Positions 34,805-42,591 are shown, numbered from the stretch's first letter. The stretch is 53,667 nt of DNA from Hyphomicrobiales bacterium (GCA_900470095.1 UBZM01000039.1:1-53667); one strand, 5' to 3'. Notes: a model not told the origin generated them from the sequence alone. Numbers and translations are program-made.

Positions 34805-34830
34805 AGGCCCGCCACAAATACGGCGGGCCT
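34805..34830 (+). terminator. Hairpin terminator after the DUF1236 gene
   Basis: AGGCCCGCC, 8-nt loop, GGCGGGCCT: a 9-bp perfect stem 16 nt after the stop, followed by only TCC. A good hairpin with a weak T-run. Confidence 0.6.
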
Positions 34831-35287
34831 TCCGCATTGGCCTGCTCTTGTTCCACCCGGCCGCCAACTGCCGGGGGCAAACAAGAATTAGAGCTTAATG
34901 GAACGGCCTACGGACCGCAGCAGCTCCGTTAGGCACTCGGCATCTGCCGATGTTGCAACCAAGGCCAAGCATGCCAAAGGCCCAGTAGCACCGCCGCCGT
35001 AACAACTGGTCTGGTGCCGATAGCGCTCCCAGCCGAGCATAGGCATTGCGATCGCTCCCCCGTTTCCCGCTGTCGCGCGAACCCTCCCCTCGGAAACTTG
35101 TTCCGATTTCGACAGGACCGACCGGCACAGCAATGATGACCTGGGCCGTGCGCGGGCGAAGACCGTGTGGAGACGGCCCGCATCGCCGCCAGCGCACACT
35201 GTGCACAAAGTTCCATAACAATGCGGGCAGCCAAACTAGAAGGTCGCCGGGGCGAACCTCGGCGACCTGCGTTAAAGAGGACTTGCG
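34831..35287. other. Intergenic, possible worn coding DNA
   Basis: About 460 bases. The minus strand (34888-35234) shows fragments with a coding flavour in overlapping frames (MLGWERYRHQTSCYGGG), but no start and ribosome site pair. Nothing else was recognised. Confidence 0.35.
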
Positions 35288-35830
35288 TCAGATGCCGGCG
35301 TGGCCGCGCACGTAAGGATCGGCGGTTTCGTCGAAGCGGGTCCAGCCTTCCCGGCGGTATTGAGCTACGCGGCTCTCGCGATCGATCGGGGTCGCACCGT
35401 CCAGAATGGCCTCGACCGTGGCAGCCTGCTCGTCGGCAGCCTTCACTGAGACCACGGTTCCGCCCCGGCGAACCGTCTCGGCATAGTAGTGAGCCTCGTC
35501 CTCGTCGACGCCCGCGCTTGTGAACGATCCGACGAGACCACCAGCCGCCGCGCCTGCGACGGCACCGGCCGCGGTCGAAGCGAGCCAGCCAGCGGCAACG
35601 ACGGGACCAATGCCGGGGATCGCGAGAAGGCCGATACCGGCGAGAAGGCCCGCCGCCCCACCGATGCCTGCGCCAATTCCGGCGCCCTCGGCCGCGTTGC
35701 TATCCTTGGCGCGCTCATCACGGCCGACGACGCTGATGTCGGACGACGTGATGCCGGCCTGTTCGAGCTTCTCGACCGCTGCTGCGGCCTGGTTGTAGGT
35801 GTCATAGGAACGTGTGATCGTACGGGTCAT
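35288..35830 (-). CDS. General stress protein (GSP17M/YflT-like) with glycine-rich core
   Basis: A 180-residue protein. The N-terminal GSP17M-type domain reads TRSYDTYNQAAAAVEKLEQA and GITSSDISVVGRDE. A Gly/Ala-rich hydrophobic zipper (about 50-105) follows, then a second half with DEDEAHYYAETVRRGGTVVS and SVKAADEQAATVEAIL. Homologues in Bacillus (YflT, YdaG group) belong to general stress regulons; molecular role unknown. It lies 35 nt after the PepSY-like gene on the same strand and is probably read from that gene's EcfG-type promoter. Confidence 0.85.
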   Translation of the reverse strand: MTRTITRSYDTYNQAAAAVEKLEQAGITSSDISVVGRDERAKDSNAAEGAGIGAGIGGAAGLLAGIGLLAIPGIGPVVAAGWLASTAAGAVAGAAAGGLVGSFTSAGVDEDEAHYYAETVRRGGTVVSVKAADEQAATVEAILDGATPIDRESRVAQYRREGWTRFDETADPYVRGHAGI

Positions 35831-35865
35831 TTTTGCCTCCAGGATCCGGGTTAGAGGGGCACCGA

Positions 35866-36162
35866 CTAGTTGCGGGTGATGTTGCCGCGGTAATCGACCG
35901 AGACGTTGACCTGAGCGCCGGCGTTCGTGGCCGTGCCCTTCCAGACGCCGTTGTCATCCTTCTTCAGTCCGGTGACGTTGGTGTAGCCGTTCGCCTCGAG
36001 GCGGCTCTTAGCCTGGCCTTCGGTGAAGCTGTTGGCGCCGGGCAACGGAGCGTTCGCATCGGCCGGCGCCGGAGCTGGCGTCGGCGAGGTCGTCGAGGTC
36101 TGCGCCATCGCGCCGAAGGAGGTCGTCGTGGCGATCAAGGAAGCGATGATCAGCTTTTTCAT
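35866..36162 (-). CDS. Small exported PepSY-like protein
   Basis: A 98-residue protein with a clear signal peptide (MKKLIIASLIATTTSFGAMA), a Pro/Thr-rich linker (about 22-42), and a compact C-terminal module: FTEGQAKSRLEANGYTNVTG, LKKDDNGVWKGTATNAG, VNVSVDYRGNITRN. The module resembles one PepSY-type unit. Periplasmic location predicted. First gene of a two-gene unit with the general stress protein, under a perfect EcfG-type promoter divergent from that of the YciE gene. Confidence 0.8.
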   Translation of the reverse strand: MKKLIIASLIATTTSFGAMAQTSTTSPTPAPAPADANAPLPGANSFTEGQAKSRLEANGYTNVTGLKKDDNGVWKGTATNAGAQVNVSVDYRGNITRN

Positions 36163-36206
36163 GATGGTTCTCCCAAGGGTAGCGGCGGTGCCGCAATGCC
36201 CAACAA

Positions 36207-36232
36207 AACGGCGCCTCAGTCATTTTGGTTCC
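36207..36232 (-). promoter_or_regulatory. EcfG-type promoter for the PepSY/GSP pair
   Basis: Minus strand GGAAC (36232-36228), 17 nt, CGTT (36210-36207), a perfect match; the leader is about 38 nt. Confidence 0.78.
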
Positions 36233-36256
36233 CGTCGAAATCACGGTCGTGTGAAT

Positions 36257-36281
36257 GGAACCGCTGAGGCTGATCGTCGTT
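36257..36281 (+). promoter_or_regulatory. EcfG-type promoter for the YciE gene
   Basis: GGAAC (36257-36261), 16 nt, CGTT (36278-36281), a perfect match. The leader is about 30 nt to ATG 36318. Back-to-back with the opposite promoter, 24 nt between the two -35 boxes. Confidence 0.78.
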
Positions 36282-36317
36282 GAAACGGCGTCCCTTCACG
36301 CCACCTGGAGAACCACC

Positions 36318-36824
36318 ATGGCCACCTCCGAACCCAAGGCCCTCGACGACCTGTTCCACGACATGCTCAAGGACGTCTATTACGCCGAGAAGCAGATCCT
36401 GAAAGCGCTGCCCAAGATGGCGAAGGCGGCGAAGTCGCCCGAGCTCAAGAAGGCTTTCGAAACCCATCGCACCGAGACCGAGGGTCACGTCGAGCGCCTC
36501 AGCGACGTCTTCGAGGCGATCGGAAGGGCTCCCCGCGGCAAGACCTGTGATGCAATCCTCGGCATCTTGGAGGAAGGCAAGGCTGTCATGGAGGACTATG
36601 CCGACAGCCCTGCTCTGGACGCCGGTCTGGTCGCCTCGGCGCAGGCAGTCGAGCACTACGAGATGACGCGCTACGGCACGCTCAAGTCGTGGGCCCAACA
36701 ACTTGGGCACAAGGACGCCGTGAAGCTCCTCGACGCCACGCTCGCCGAGGAGACCAAGACTGACAAACTGCTGACACAGCTTGGCGGAGCGGTGAACTCG
36801 GCCGCGGTTGCCAAGGCAGCCTGA
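36318..36824 (+). CDS. YciE/DUF892 ferritin-like stress protein
   Basis: A 168-residue four-helix protein of the YciE family (PF05974): LDDLFHDMLKDVYYAEKQIL, ALPKMAKAAKSPELKKAFET, HRTETEGHVERLSDVFEAIG, EHYEMTRYGTLKSWAQQLG. The Glu/His pairs (E in YYAEKQ, ExxH in TETEGH, E in AVEHYE) match a di-metal ferritin-like site. Stress-linked in enterobacteria and alphaproteobacteria; iron or peroxide chemistry is presumed. The start at 36318 has GGAG 8 nt upstream. It has a perfect EcfG promoter and a strong terminator, so it is a single-gene unit. Confidence 0.93.
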   Translation: MATSEPKALDDLFHDMLKDVYYAEKQILKALPKMAKAAKSPELKKAFETHRTETEGHVERLSDVFEAIGRAPRGKTCDAILGILEEGKAVMEDYADSPALDAGLVASAQAVEHYEMTRYGTLKSWAQQLGHKDAVKLLDATLAEETKTDKLLTQLGGAVNSAAVAKAA

Positions 36825-36843
36825 TTTTCCGGTCCCGAAGAAA

Positions 36844-36874
36844 GGGCCGCCGAGTGGCACTCGGCGGCCCTTTT
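36844..36874 (+). terminator. Strong rho-independent terminator after the YciE gene
   Basis: A 12-bp perfect stem (GGGCCGCCGAGT with ACTCGGCGGCCC), 3-nt loop, then TTTT. It begins 20 nt after the stop codon. Confidence 0.88.
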
Positions 36875-37032
36875 GTATGCGAACGAGCTGCGGTCCGGAT
36901 CGATCGCGTCGCCAGCTTGTCCCTCTTGGCGCCCGTCGGAGTCGTGACGAGATCTTCCAAACCCGATCACGGGGCGCCAGGGACAAGTGGGTAACCAGAC
37001 ATTGAGCCCGCGACTTGGCCAAAGCGACGGAA

Positions 37033-37110
37033 CTACCGGCGATAAACCGTCTCATAGCCGTTCGGAGTGCGCACGAAACCCTGCTCAAACGAAGAACGGA
37101 TTATGACCAA
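37033..37110 (-). CDS. Possible 25-aa peptide or gene remnant
   Basis: A minus-strand tail VIIRSSFEQGFVRTPNGYET then VYRR ending at TAG 37033 has a strongly protein-like composition. No ATG in frame: TTG 37110 is the only candidate, without a ribosome site. An ATG just upstream (MSFGHNPFFV) is in another frame, suggesting a one-base lesion in a short gene. Unidentified. Confidence 0.25.
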   Translation of the reverse strand: MVIIRSSFEQGFVRTPNGYETVYRR

Positions 37111-37209
37111 ATGACATTGCGATGAGCCGGGTTCGGTGCTCGAATGACCCGGTCGCCAGAGGGGATTCCTCGTTGTGCGAGATCTCGACTGTTCATGAGA
37201 GGCCGCCCC

Positions 37210-38733
37210 ATGGAGCAAAGCACCGATCGTCAGGCGACGGTTACGGTCCGCAGCAGGACCACCGACGCTGCAAACGATCTGGCGCGCCAGGTTCGGGAGC
37301 AGACCACACTCTTTCGCTTCACCGATCGCCTGTTTCGAGCCCGCACCGTCGTCGAGATCTACGAGTTTGCGCTTGATGCCATTTGTGAAGTCCTCATGTG
37401 CTCGCGGGCGTCGATCCTTCGCTTCGATGATAGCGGGACAATGCGTTTCGTCGCTTGGCGCGGCCTCTCGGATGGATACCGCGCCGCTGTAGACGGCCAC
37501 TCGCCCTGGAAGCGCCATGAGCGCGAGGCCGACCCGATCTTCCTCTCGGACATCGCCCTCAGCAAGGAGCCGAGACAACTCATCGAAACCATTATCGGCG
37601 AGGGCATCCATGCCCTCGCCTTCATCCCGCTCGCCGGAGCCGACGAACTGGCAGGCAAGTTCATGGTCTATTATGACACTCCGCGGGTCTTCACCGATCA
37701 CGAGCGCGACCTCGCGCTGCTCGTCGCGCGCCAGCTCGGCTTTGCCCTCGAACGTCATGCCGGGGACGCCTCGGCCCGCCGGCTGACTGCGCTCGTCGAA
37801 TCGTCCGAGGACGCGATCATCGCCAAGGATCTGAACGGTCTCATTACCGACTGGAATCCGGGCGCCGAGCGCCTTTTCGGGTATCGGCGAGAGGAGATGC
37901 TGGGTCAGCCCGTCATGCTGCTCATTCCGGAAGATCGTCGGGGCGAGGAGCCAACGATCCTGGAGCGCATTCGCGCCGGTGAGCGCATCGAGCACTGCGA
38001 AACCATCCGCCGCCGCAAGGACGGAACGCCTGTCGCGATCTCGCTGACCGTCTCGCCCATCAAGGACGCCAGAGGCGAAATCGTAGGGGCCTCGAAGATT
38101 GCCCGGGATATCTCGGAGCGCCAACGGGCGCAGGAACAGCAACAGTTGCTGCTTCACGAGATGAACCACCGCGTCAAGAACGTCTTCGCGCTCACGAGCG
38201 GAATCGTCAATCTCACGGCGCGTTCAGCCACTACCCCGGCCGAGCTCGCTTCAACGGTTAGCGAGCGTCTCGCCACCCTGTCGCGCGCGCACGCTTTGAC
38301 CATGTCGTCCGTAGCTGCGGGAAGCGAACCGGCCGCAACCACGTTGCACGCGCTGATTGCAGCCATACTCGCACCCTATCGGGCGGGTGAACGGTCGCGC
38401 TGCGAGGTTCGCGGTGCTGACATTCCGGTCCCTTCCACGTTGGTGACATCGCTCTCGCTGCTGCTGCATGAATTCGCGACCAACGCCGCGAAATACGGCA
38501 GTCTTTCGACGATGGACGGCATGGTCGAGATTACATGCTCGGAGCGACCGTCCGAGTTCGTGATCGTCTGGCGGGAACGCGGTGGTCCATCTCCGCGGAG
38601 CACGGAAGGCGAAGGCTTCGGGAGCCGCTTGGTCAAGGCGACGGCAAGCCAACTTGGCCGGGTCAGCAGAGTTTGGGACCCGTTGGGCGTGGTCATCGAG
38701 CTTTTCATCGAGCGTGACAGGCTCGAAGCTTGA
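37210..38733 (+). CDS. GAF-PAS sensor histidine kinase, HWE/HisKA_2 type
   Basis: A 507-residue soluble kinase. GAF domain at about 50-180 (VEIYEFALDAICEVLMCSRA through FTDHERDLALLVARQLGFAL). PAS at about 190-305 (VESSEDAIIAKDLNGLITDW, RLFGYRREEMLGQPV). HWE/HisKA_2 transmitter with phospho-acceptor His316 in HEMNHRVKNVFALTSGIV, N-box at about 420 (LLHEFATNAAKYGS), WRERGGP and GFGSRLV. No membrane span, so it senses inside the cell. Kinases of this class feed PhyR in the alphaproteobacterial general stress response. No response regulator or sigma gene is adjacent. The start at 37210 has GAGAGG upstream; 37195 is possible. Confidence 0.9.
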   Translation: MEQSTDRQATVTVRSRTTDAANDLARQVREQTTLFRFTDRLFRARTVVEIYEFALDAICEVLMCSRASILRFDDSGTMRFVAWRGLSDGYRAAVDGHSPWKRHEREADPIFLSDIALSKEPRQLIETIIGEGIHALAFIPLAGADELAGKFMVYYDTPRVFTDHERDLALLVARQLGFALERHAGDASARRLTALVESSEDAIIAKDLNGLITDWNPGAERLFGYRREEMLGQPVMLLIPEDRRGEEPTILERIRAGERIEHCETIRRRKDGTPVAISLTVSPIKDARGEIVGASKIARDISERQRAQEQQQLLLHEMNHRVKNVFALTSGIVNLTARSATTPAELASTVSERLATLSRAHALTMSSVAAGSEPAATTLHALIAAILAPYRAGERSRCEVRGADIPVPSTLVTSLSLLLHEFATNAAKYGSLSTMDGMVEITCSERPSEFVIVWRERGGPSPRSTEGEGFGSRLVKATASQLGRVSRVWDPLGVVIELFIERDRLEA

Positions 38734-38874
38734 CAGCACCGCAAGCGTCCCCCCGTACTCGATCCCCATGCGCCGATGACTTGGCAACATCTGCGTCGGT
38801 CGGCAGGGTTCACGCATCCCAGCTTAAACCGGCGCACGCCGAGGAATTCCTGGCGTCCAAGCGGCCCCCGCAGA

Positions 38875-39336
38875 TCAGGTTTTCTTAACCGGCCGTCCCG
38901 GGTCGAGTGCGCTCGGGGAGCTGGAGGGTTTTGGATCGCCCTTTTCTGGCGAAGCGACGCTCGCATCCGCCGCCGGCGTTCCGCGATCGTCTTTCGGTAT
39001 GCCTGTGCCCGGTCGTGGGCGGCTATCACTTGTCCTCCCGGGCTGACCTGCCGACTTGTTTGGATCTGCATTCGCCATGTCGGCCTCCTTTGTGCTCCAG
39101 CTTTCGGATCGCTCGCCCAAAAGTTCCATGCTCGCCCGGTAAATGACGCCACCCTCTTCCCTGCGGACGCTAACGGTGAACAATCGGCAGTCGCCGTTTG
39201 GCATCACCGCGCGTGCCATATCCGGCAAGGCGTCCAACGCTGATCGCCGCGCCTCTTCGTCGCTGGAAAGTTCAATCCCGTCCTCGTCGATATCGACAAG
39301 GTCGCCATCCGTGCTGTCGAAGAAATAACGGGTCAT
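38875..39336 (-). CDS. DUF6894 protein fused to a disordered tail (possible two genes in one frame)
   Basis: Residues 1-85 form a DUF6894 domain (MTRYFFDSTDGDLVDIDEDG, IELSSDEEARRSALDALPDM, CRLFTVSVRREEGG), the usual full length of that family. The frame then runs on without a stop into a low-complexity Pro/Ser/Asp tail beginning MANADPNKSAGQPGRTSD. That internal ATG (39078) has its own AAGGAGG 6 nt upstream, as if it began a separate 67-residue gene (38875-39078). Either a stop codon was lost between two genes, or both a fusion and a short product are made. A perfect EcfG promoter lies 39-63 nt upstream of the first ATG. Confidence 0.78.
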   Translation of the reverse strand: MTRYFFDSTDGDLVDIDEDGIELSSDEEARRSALDALPDMARAVMPNGDCRLFTVSVRREEGGVIYRASMELLGERSESWSTKEADMANADPNKSAGQPGRTSDSRPRPGTGIPKDDRGTPAADASVASPEKGDPKPSSSPSALDPGRPVKKT

Positions 39337-39374
39337 GTTCGTTACCGGCTAAGCGACGGGTCTGGCTCTCACAG

Positions 39375-39399
39375 AACGCGTCTGAAGAGTGCCCGTTCC
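39375..39399 (-). promoter_or_regulatory. EcfG-type promoter for the DUF6894 gene
   Basis: Minus strand GGAAC (39399-39395), 16 nt, CGTT (39378-39375), a perfect match; leader of about 32 nt. Confidence 0.75.
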
Positions 39400-39430
39400 A
39401 AGGCGGCAGAATTGCCATCGGAAACATGCC

Positions 39431-39505
39431 TTACCGAAGGCCGAGAAATGAAAGTATGGCAAACACGACCACGATAAGGCCGACGATGTAGATGACGCCG
39501 TTCAT
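39431..39505 (-). CDS. 24-residue membrane peptide
   Basis: An ORF of 24 codons (MNGVIYIVGLIVVVFAIL, then SFLGLR) that is almost wholly one membrane span with Arg at the end. A GGAGGG site lies about 3-5 nt before ATG 39505. Peptides of this shape recur in Hyphomicrobiales genomes and are usually missed by gene callers. A GGAAC-N17-TGTT element (one mismatch) lies 39-64 nt upstream. Function unknown. Confidence 0.6.
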   Translation of the reverse strand: MNGVIYIVGLIVVVFAILSFLGLR

Positions 39506-39543
39506 GACCCTCCGATGCTCCGTCACACATGTGACCAGGGGTG

Positions 39544-39569
39544 AACAGATGGCGAAGCAAAATAGTTCC
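39544..39569 (-). promoter_or_regulatory. Near-consensus EcfG element for the minus-strand peptide
   Basis: Minus strand GGAAC (39569-39565), 17 nt, TGTT (39547-39544): one mismatch in the -10; leader of about 32 nt. Confidence 0.35.
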
Positions 39570-39589
39570 AACCGGAACCTATAAGGCCG

Positions 39590-39614
39590 GGAACACTCCT
39601 TTCAGTGGCGGGTT
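39590..39614 (+). promoter_or_regulatory. Near-consensus EcfG element for the plus-strand peptide
   Basis: GGAAC (39590-39594), 16 nt, GGTT (39611-39614): one mismatch; leader of about 21 nt before ATG 39642. Confidence 0.35.
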
Positions 39615-39641
39615 CTGCCTCGACAAATTGGAGGACGAACA

Positions 39642-39716
39642 ATGGGCCGCGGTATTCTTCTTTGGATGTTGGGCATTCCCCTGCCGATCATCATCCTGCT
39701 CGCGTTCTTTCGATAG
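39642..39716 (+). CDS. 24-residue membrane peptide
   Basis: An ORF of 24 codons (MGRGILLWMLGIPLPIII, then LLAFFR): one membrane span with a Pro kink and basic residues at both ends. A GGAGGA site lies 6 nt before the ATG. The MGRGxLLWxLGxPxPII pattern recurs in small alphaproteobacterial membrane proteins known to me only as hypotheticals. Divergent from the other 24-residue peptide gene, 136 nt apart. Confidence 0.65.
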   Translation: MGRGILLWMLGIPLPIIILLAFFR

Positions 39717-39882
39717 CGCGTCTGGCTATTGGTGCCGAAGCTCTCCGTTCCACAGCGCGCAGGCACGTGTCTTGGGACGGGTAAGCTGACCCAGCAGCAG
39801 TATCCATATGACGCTATTGCCGAACGCGACCTTTCTAATAGTCAGCCCAATGGACGCTGATGCACGTCCCTGGGAGGTAGAA

Positions 39883-40077
39883 ATGACGACAAGCAAGCGG
39901 ACTCAGCAGCCGATCGGAGCTGGAGAAACCAAAACAACTGACGCCTTGGATGGGTTTTCACCGCGCGTTCAAGGGGGCTCAATCTCGCTAGTTTTGTTTC
40001 TGGTCATGGTCGCGGTGCTTATGCTTCTGGGTTATGGGGTTTGGTGGCTGTACGTATTCGTTCAGTCACTGAAATGA
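39883..40077 (+). CDS. Small single-span membrane protein (64 aa)
   Basis: A 64-residue protein: a polar head (MTTSKRTQQPIGAGETKTTD, ALDGFSPRVQGG) and one C-terminal membrane span (LVLFLVMVAVLMLLGYGVWW). The start at 39883 has GGGAGG 6 nt upstream; an earlier ATG (39808) has none. DNA here is more AT-rich than the average of the window. Unknown family. Confidence 0.6.
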   Translation: MTTSKRTQQPIGAGETKTTDALDGFSPRVQGGSISLVLFLVMVAVLMLLGYGVWWLYVFVQSLK

Positions 40078-40403
40078 CCATCGTTAATGTAATGCAGCGG
40101 TGGATACGCTCCGGTCTCGGTCAAGATTATGCCATGCCTCACATCCCAATTCTGACCGTGGCTTCCACAATTCTTGTCGCAGCTTTCACACGGATTGACC
40201 CCTTAGTGGAGGCCTGGAATCCGAAGCAGCTTCTCCAGCATGCAATCGACAAGAGCCACGAAGCGGCCAAATGCGGAATCCCGAGCGAGCCCTAATTGCA
40301 CCTAAAGCTACAGGCCTCTCGCCGCAGCGTGGTCGCCCTTTCGCACCCCATCCAATCCTCAAACAGCGGAGATGGGTGCTCGGGAGTACTCGTACCGGCG
40401 ATA
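40078..40403. other. AT-richer stretch without a supported gene
   Basis: One plus frame (40041-40295) is open but overlaps the preceding gene and has no ribosome site. No repeats or known elements seen. Confidence 0.35.
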
Positions 40404-40526
40404 TCAGCCGCACAAATTGCGAGTTCGCGAAGCAAATCGCCGACGATCGCTGCTGTGCGAAGAAGCAAGTTCGGCGAAAGCCGCTGCGGTCGCAGGCTTC
40501 TTGGGCTGGCCAGGATTCGAGGTCAT
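40404..40526 (-). CDS. Short hypothetical ORF (40 aa)
   Basis: Begins MTSNPGQPKKPATAAAFAEL and ends in an Arg-rich tail (SSDRRRFASRTRNLCG). AGGAGG lies 8 nt upstream of ATG 40526. In the 200 bases upstream the same strand has another coding-like piece (VAEKALTMLDEIDAM) in a different frame without a start. Possibly the worn end of a longer gene. Unidentified. Confidence 0.35.
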   Translation of the reverse strand: MTSNPGQPKKPATAAAFAELASSHSSDRRRFASRTRNLCG

Positions 40527-40740
40527 CGCCATCGCCTCCTCTTTTTTAGCGTGCTGCAAGCCAGAGCCGCGGAACAGCAGGGCTGCACTTCCGAGATGCC
40601 GGGCCGTATCGCTTTGCCAGGAGCGAGCGCTCGTGTGCGGGGCATTGCATCGATCTCATCGAGCATCGTCAACGCTTTTTCCGCGACGGTGTCAGCCTAT
40701 GGCGCACGGCTGACGGGTCGCAGCGGCCGCGTTGGAGTGG

Positions 40741-41121
40741 TTAGCGGAATTGCCGAAACGCCCAGAAGGCAACCGCAGCCAGAACCAACAGCCACAGGAA
40801 GACGATGATCGAGGCTGCAATTAAGCTACGCGGCCGAGCTGCCCGTTGCTCGGCTTCCCGTCGGAATTCGGCCATGAGTTCGATAGGGATGAGGCGAACG
40901 GCTACTGCGATTCCGGCGGGAACAATCAGCAAATCGTCAAGATAGCCAAGGATCGGAATAAAATCGGGAATGAGGTCGATTGGGCTCAAGGCGTAAGCCG
41001 CCACAGCGGCGGCGAGCGCCTTCGCATGCCACGGCGTTCGCGGATCGCGGGCAGCTATCCATAGCGCGACGACGTCGCGCTTCAGATGTCGCGCCCATTG
41101 CTCTGCATGCTCTAGCATCAT
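40741..41121 (-). CDS. YkvA family protein (DUF1232)
   Basis: A 126-residue membrane protein with the DUF1232 signature ALSPIDLIPDFIPILGYLDD (here AYALSPIDLIPDFIPI) preceded by TPWHAKALAAAVAAY, and a second membrane span at the C-terminus (LIAASIIVFLWLLVLAAVAF). Function unknown across the family. Start at MM (41121 or the next ATG). Lone gene. Confidence 0.9.
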   Translation of the reverse strand: MMLEHAEQWARHLKRDVVALWIAARDPRTPWHAKALAAAVAAYALSPIDLIPDFIPILGYLDDLLIVPAGIAVAVRLIPIELMAEFRREAEQRAARPRSLIAASIIVFLWLLVLAAVAFWAFRQFR

Positions 41122-41428
41122 GATGATGCAGTCTCACGAGGCCCCAGGGTCCACAAGAGGGTCGGAAGCGGACCTGGACGCCGTGGGCAGTCATGCCGTC
41201 ACGCTTCGTCAGCTCGATATCGCCTGAGTGGATTCCGCGCATTGCCCGAGGAAGTCTGGAGGCCGATCAACACGTCGTGGCTAAAGCGTCCCTTCGCCTA
41301 TTGATAGGCCTTCGATATCATTAGGCGCAAAGCAATATATTGGACCTGAAGGGGGTTTTCAGCGAGCGTTCTGCGCCGTTCGCAACGGTTGCGTTGTCGG
41401 ATCGGTCGAAGCAGACAAGTGAAGACTC

Positions 41429-42568
41429 ATGACCAAAGTTTCCAGGGTGTTGAGACGACGTCACATCCTGCCCCAAACGCTACTTCTAATCGCGGCTCTT
41501 CCACTCTGCCTAGGTTTGACGGGGTGTGCGGGCCTACCGAAAGGCGTTCTGACTCCGGTCGAGGTAACGGTTCCGCGTACATCGCGGGTCAACCTTCTTG
41601 TCGCGACCACGCGGGCGCCCAGCTCAGATCAGGCGGTCCTGTTTTCAGGCGAGCGCGGTGCGGCGTTGCAGTCGACGGAACTCACGGTTTCCATCCCCCC
41701 ACCGGAAAACCGGCAGGTCGGACAGGTGCAATGGCCGAAGCAACTGCCTCCGAACCCTGCGACGGACTTCGCGACGACGCGGGTCAAGGCCTTGTCCAGT
41801 CCCGGCGAGATCCGCGGTTGGGTGAAGCAGCACCTGCCGCGTAGTCGTCGCGTCCTGATCTTCGTGCACGGATTCAACAATCGCTACGAAGATGCGGTGT
41901 ACCGTTTCGCCCAGATTGTCCACGATTCCCGTGCGGACGTCGCGCCGATCCTGTTCACTTGGCCCTCTCGGGGCAATGTCCTCGACTACGCCTATGACAG
42001 GGAAAGTACGAACTACTCCCGGACGCAGCTTGAGGAGGTTCTGCGGCAAGCCGCGAAGGATCCCATGGTCGGGGACATCACGATCATGGCCCACTCGATG
42101 GGAAGCTGGCTTGTTGTCGAGGCCCTGCGGCAAATGGCGATCCGCGACGGCCGTGTGGCGCCGAAGATCAGCAACGTCGTTCTGGCGTCGCCAGATATTG
42201 ATGTTCAGGTCTTCCGCAAGCAGTGGCTAGAACAGGGACCTCAGCGTCCGCAGCTCACGCTGTTCGTATCTCGGGACGATAAGGCCCTCGATGTGTCGCG
42301 TCTCATCGGCGGTGATGTCGACCGGCTCGGCCAGATCAATCCGGCTGCCGAGCCGTATAGGTCCGAACTGGAGAAGGCCGGGGTGACAGTCCTAGACCTG
42401 ACGGCGCTCAAGGGCGGCGATCCCCTCAATCACGGCAAGTTCGCAGAGCGCCCCGAGATCGTCCGGTTGCTCGGCGAGCGGCTCGTCTCCGGGCAGGCGA
42501 TCGCGCCTGACAAGATCGGCATCGGCAGCCAGTTGGGGATCGTCGCAACTGGAGCGGCTCAAAGGTAG
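41429..42568 (+). CDS. Alpha/beta hydrolase lipoprotein (DUF900 family)
   Basis: A 379-residue lipoprotein. The N-terminal signal ends in the lipobox LTGCAG (Cys about 33). The hydrolase body has ILIFVHGFNNRYEDA-like text (RVLIFVHGFNNRYEDAVYRF), FTWPSRGNVLDYAYDRES, nucleophile Ser in IMAHSMGSWLVVEAL, Asp in LASPDIDVQVF or DDKALDVS, and His in DPLNHGKF. It fits the DUF900/esterase-like family of envelope serine hydrolases. Substrate unknown. Ribosome site weak (AAGTGAAG). Lone gene. Confidence 0.85.
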   Translation: MTKVSRVLRRRHILPQTLLLIAALPLCLGLTGCAGLPKGVLTPVEVTVPRTSRVNLLVATTRAPSSDQAVLFSGERGAALQSTELTVSIPPPENRQVGQVQWPKQLPPNPATDFATTRVKALSSPGEIRGWVKQHLPRSRRVLIFVHGFNNRYEDAVYRFAQIVHDSRADVAPILFTWPSRGNVLDYAYDRESTNYSRTQLEEVLRQAAKDPMVGDITIMAHSMGSWLVVEALRQMAIRDGRVAPKISNVVLASPDIDVQVFRKQWLEQGPQRPQLTLFVSRDDKALDVSRLIGGDVDRLGQINPAAEPYRSELEKAGVTVLDLTALKGGDPLNHGKFAERPEIVRLLGERLVSGQAIAPDKIGIGSQLGIVATGAAQR

Positions 42569-42591
42569 CAGGAGCTGCAAACCTCGGTTTG

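Noticed and set aside
37033..38169. 378-codon minus-strand ORF
   Set aside because: Mostly opposite the HWE kinase; only its last 25 codons look coding and are listed separately at low confidence.
41645..42133. 162-codon minus ORF inside the lipoprotein gene
   Set aside because: Opposite a hydrolase with clear catalytic motifs; no ribosome site.
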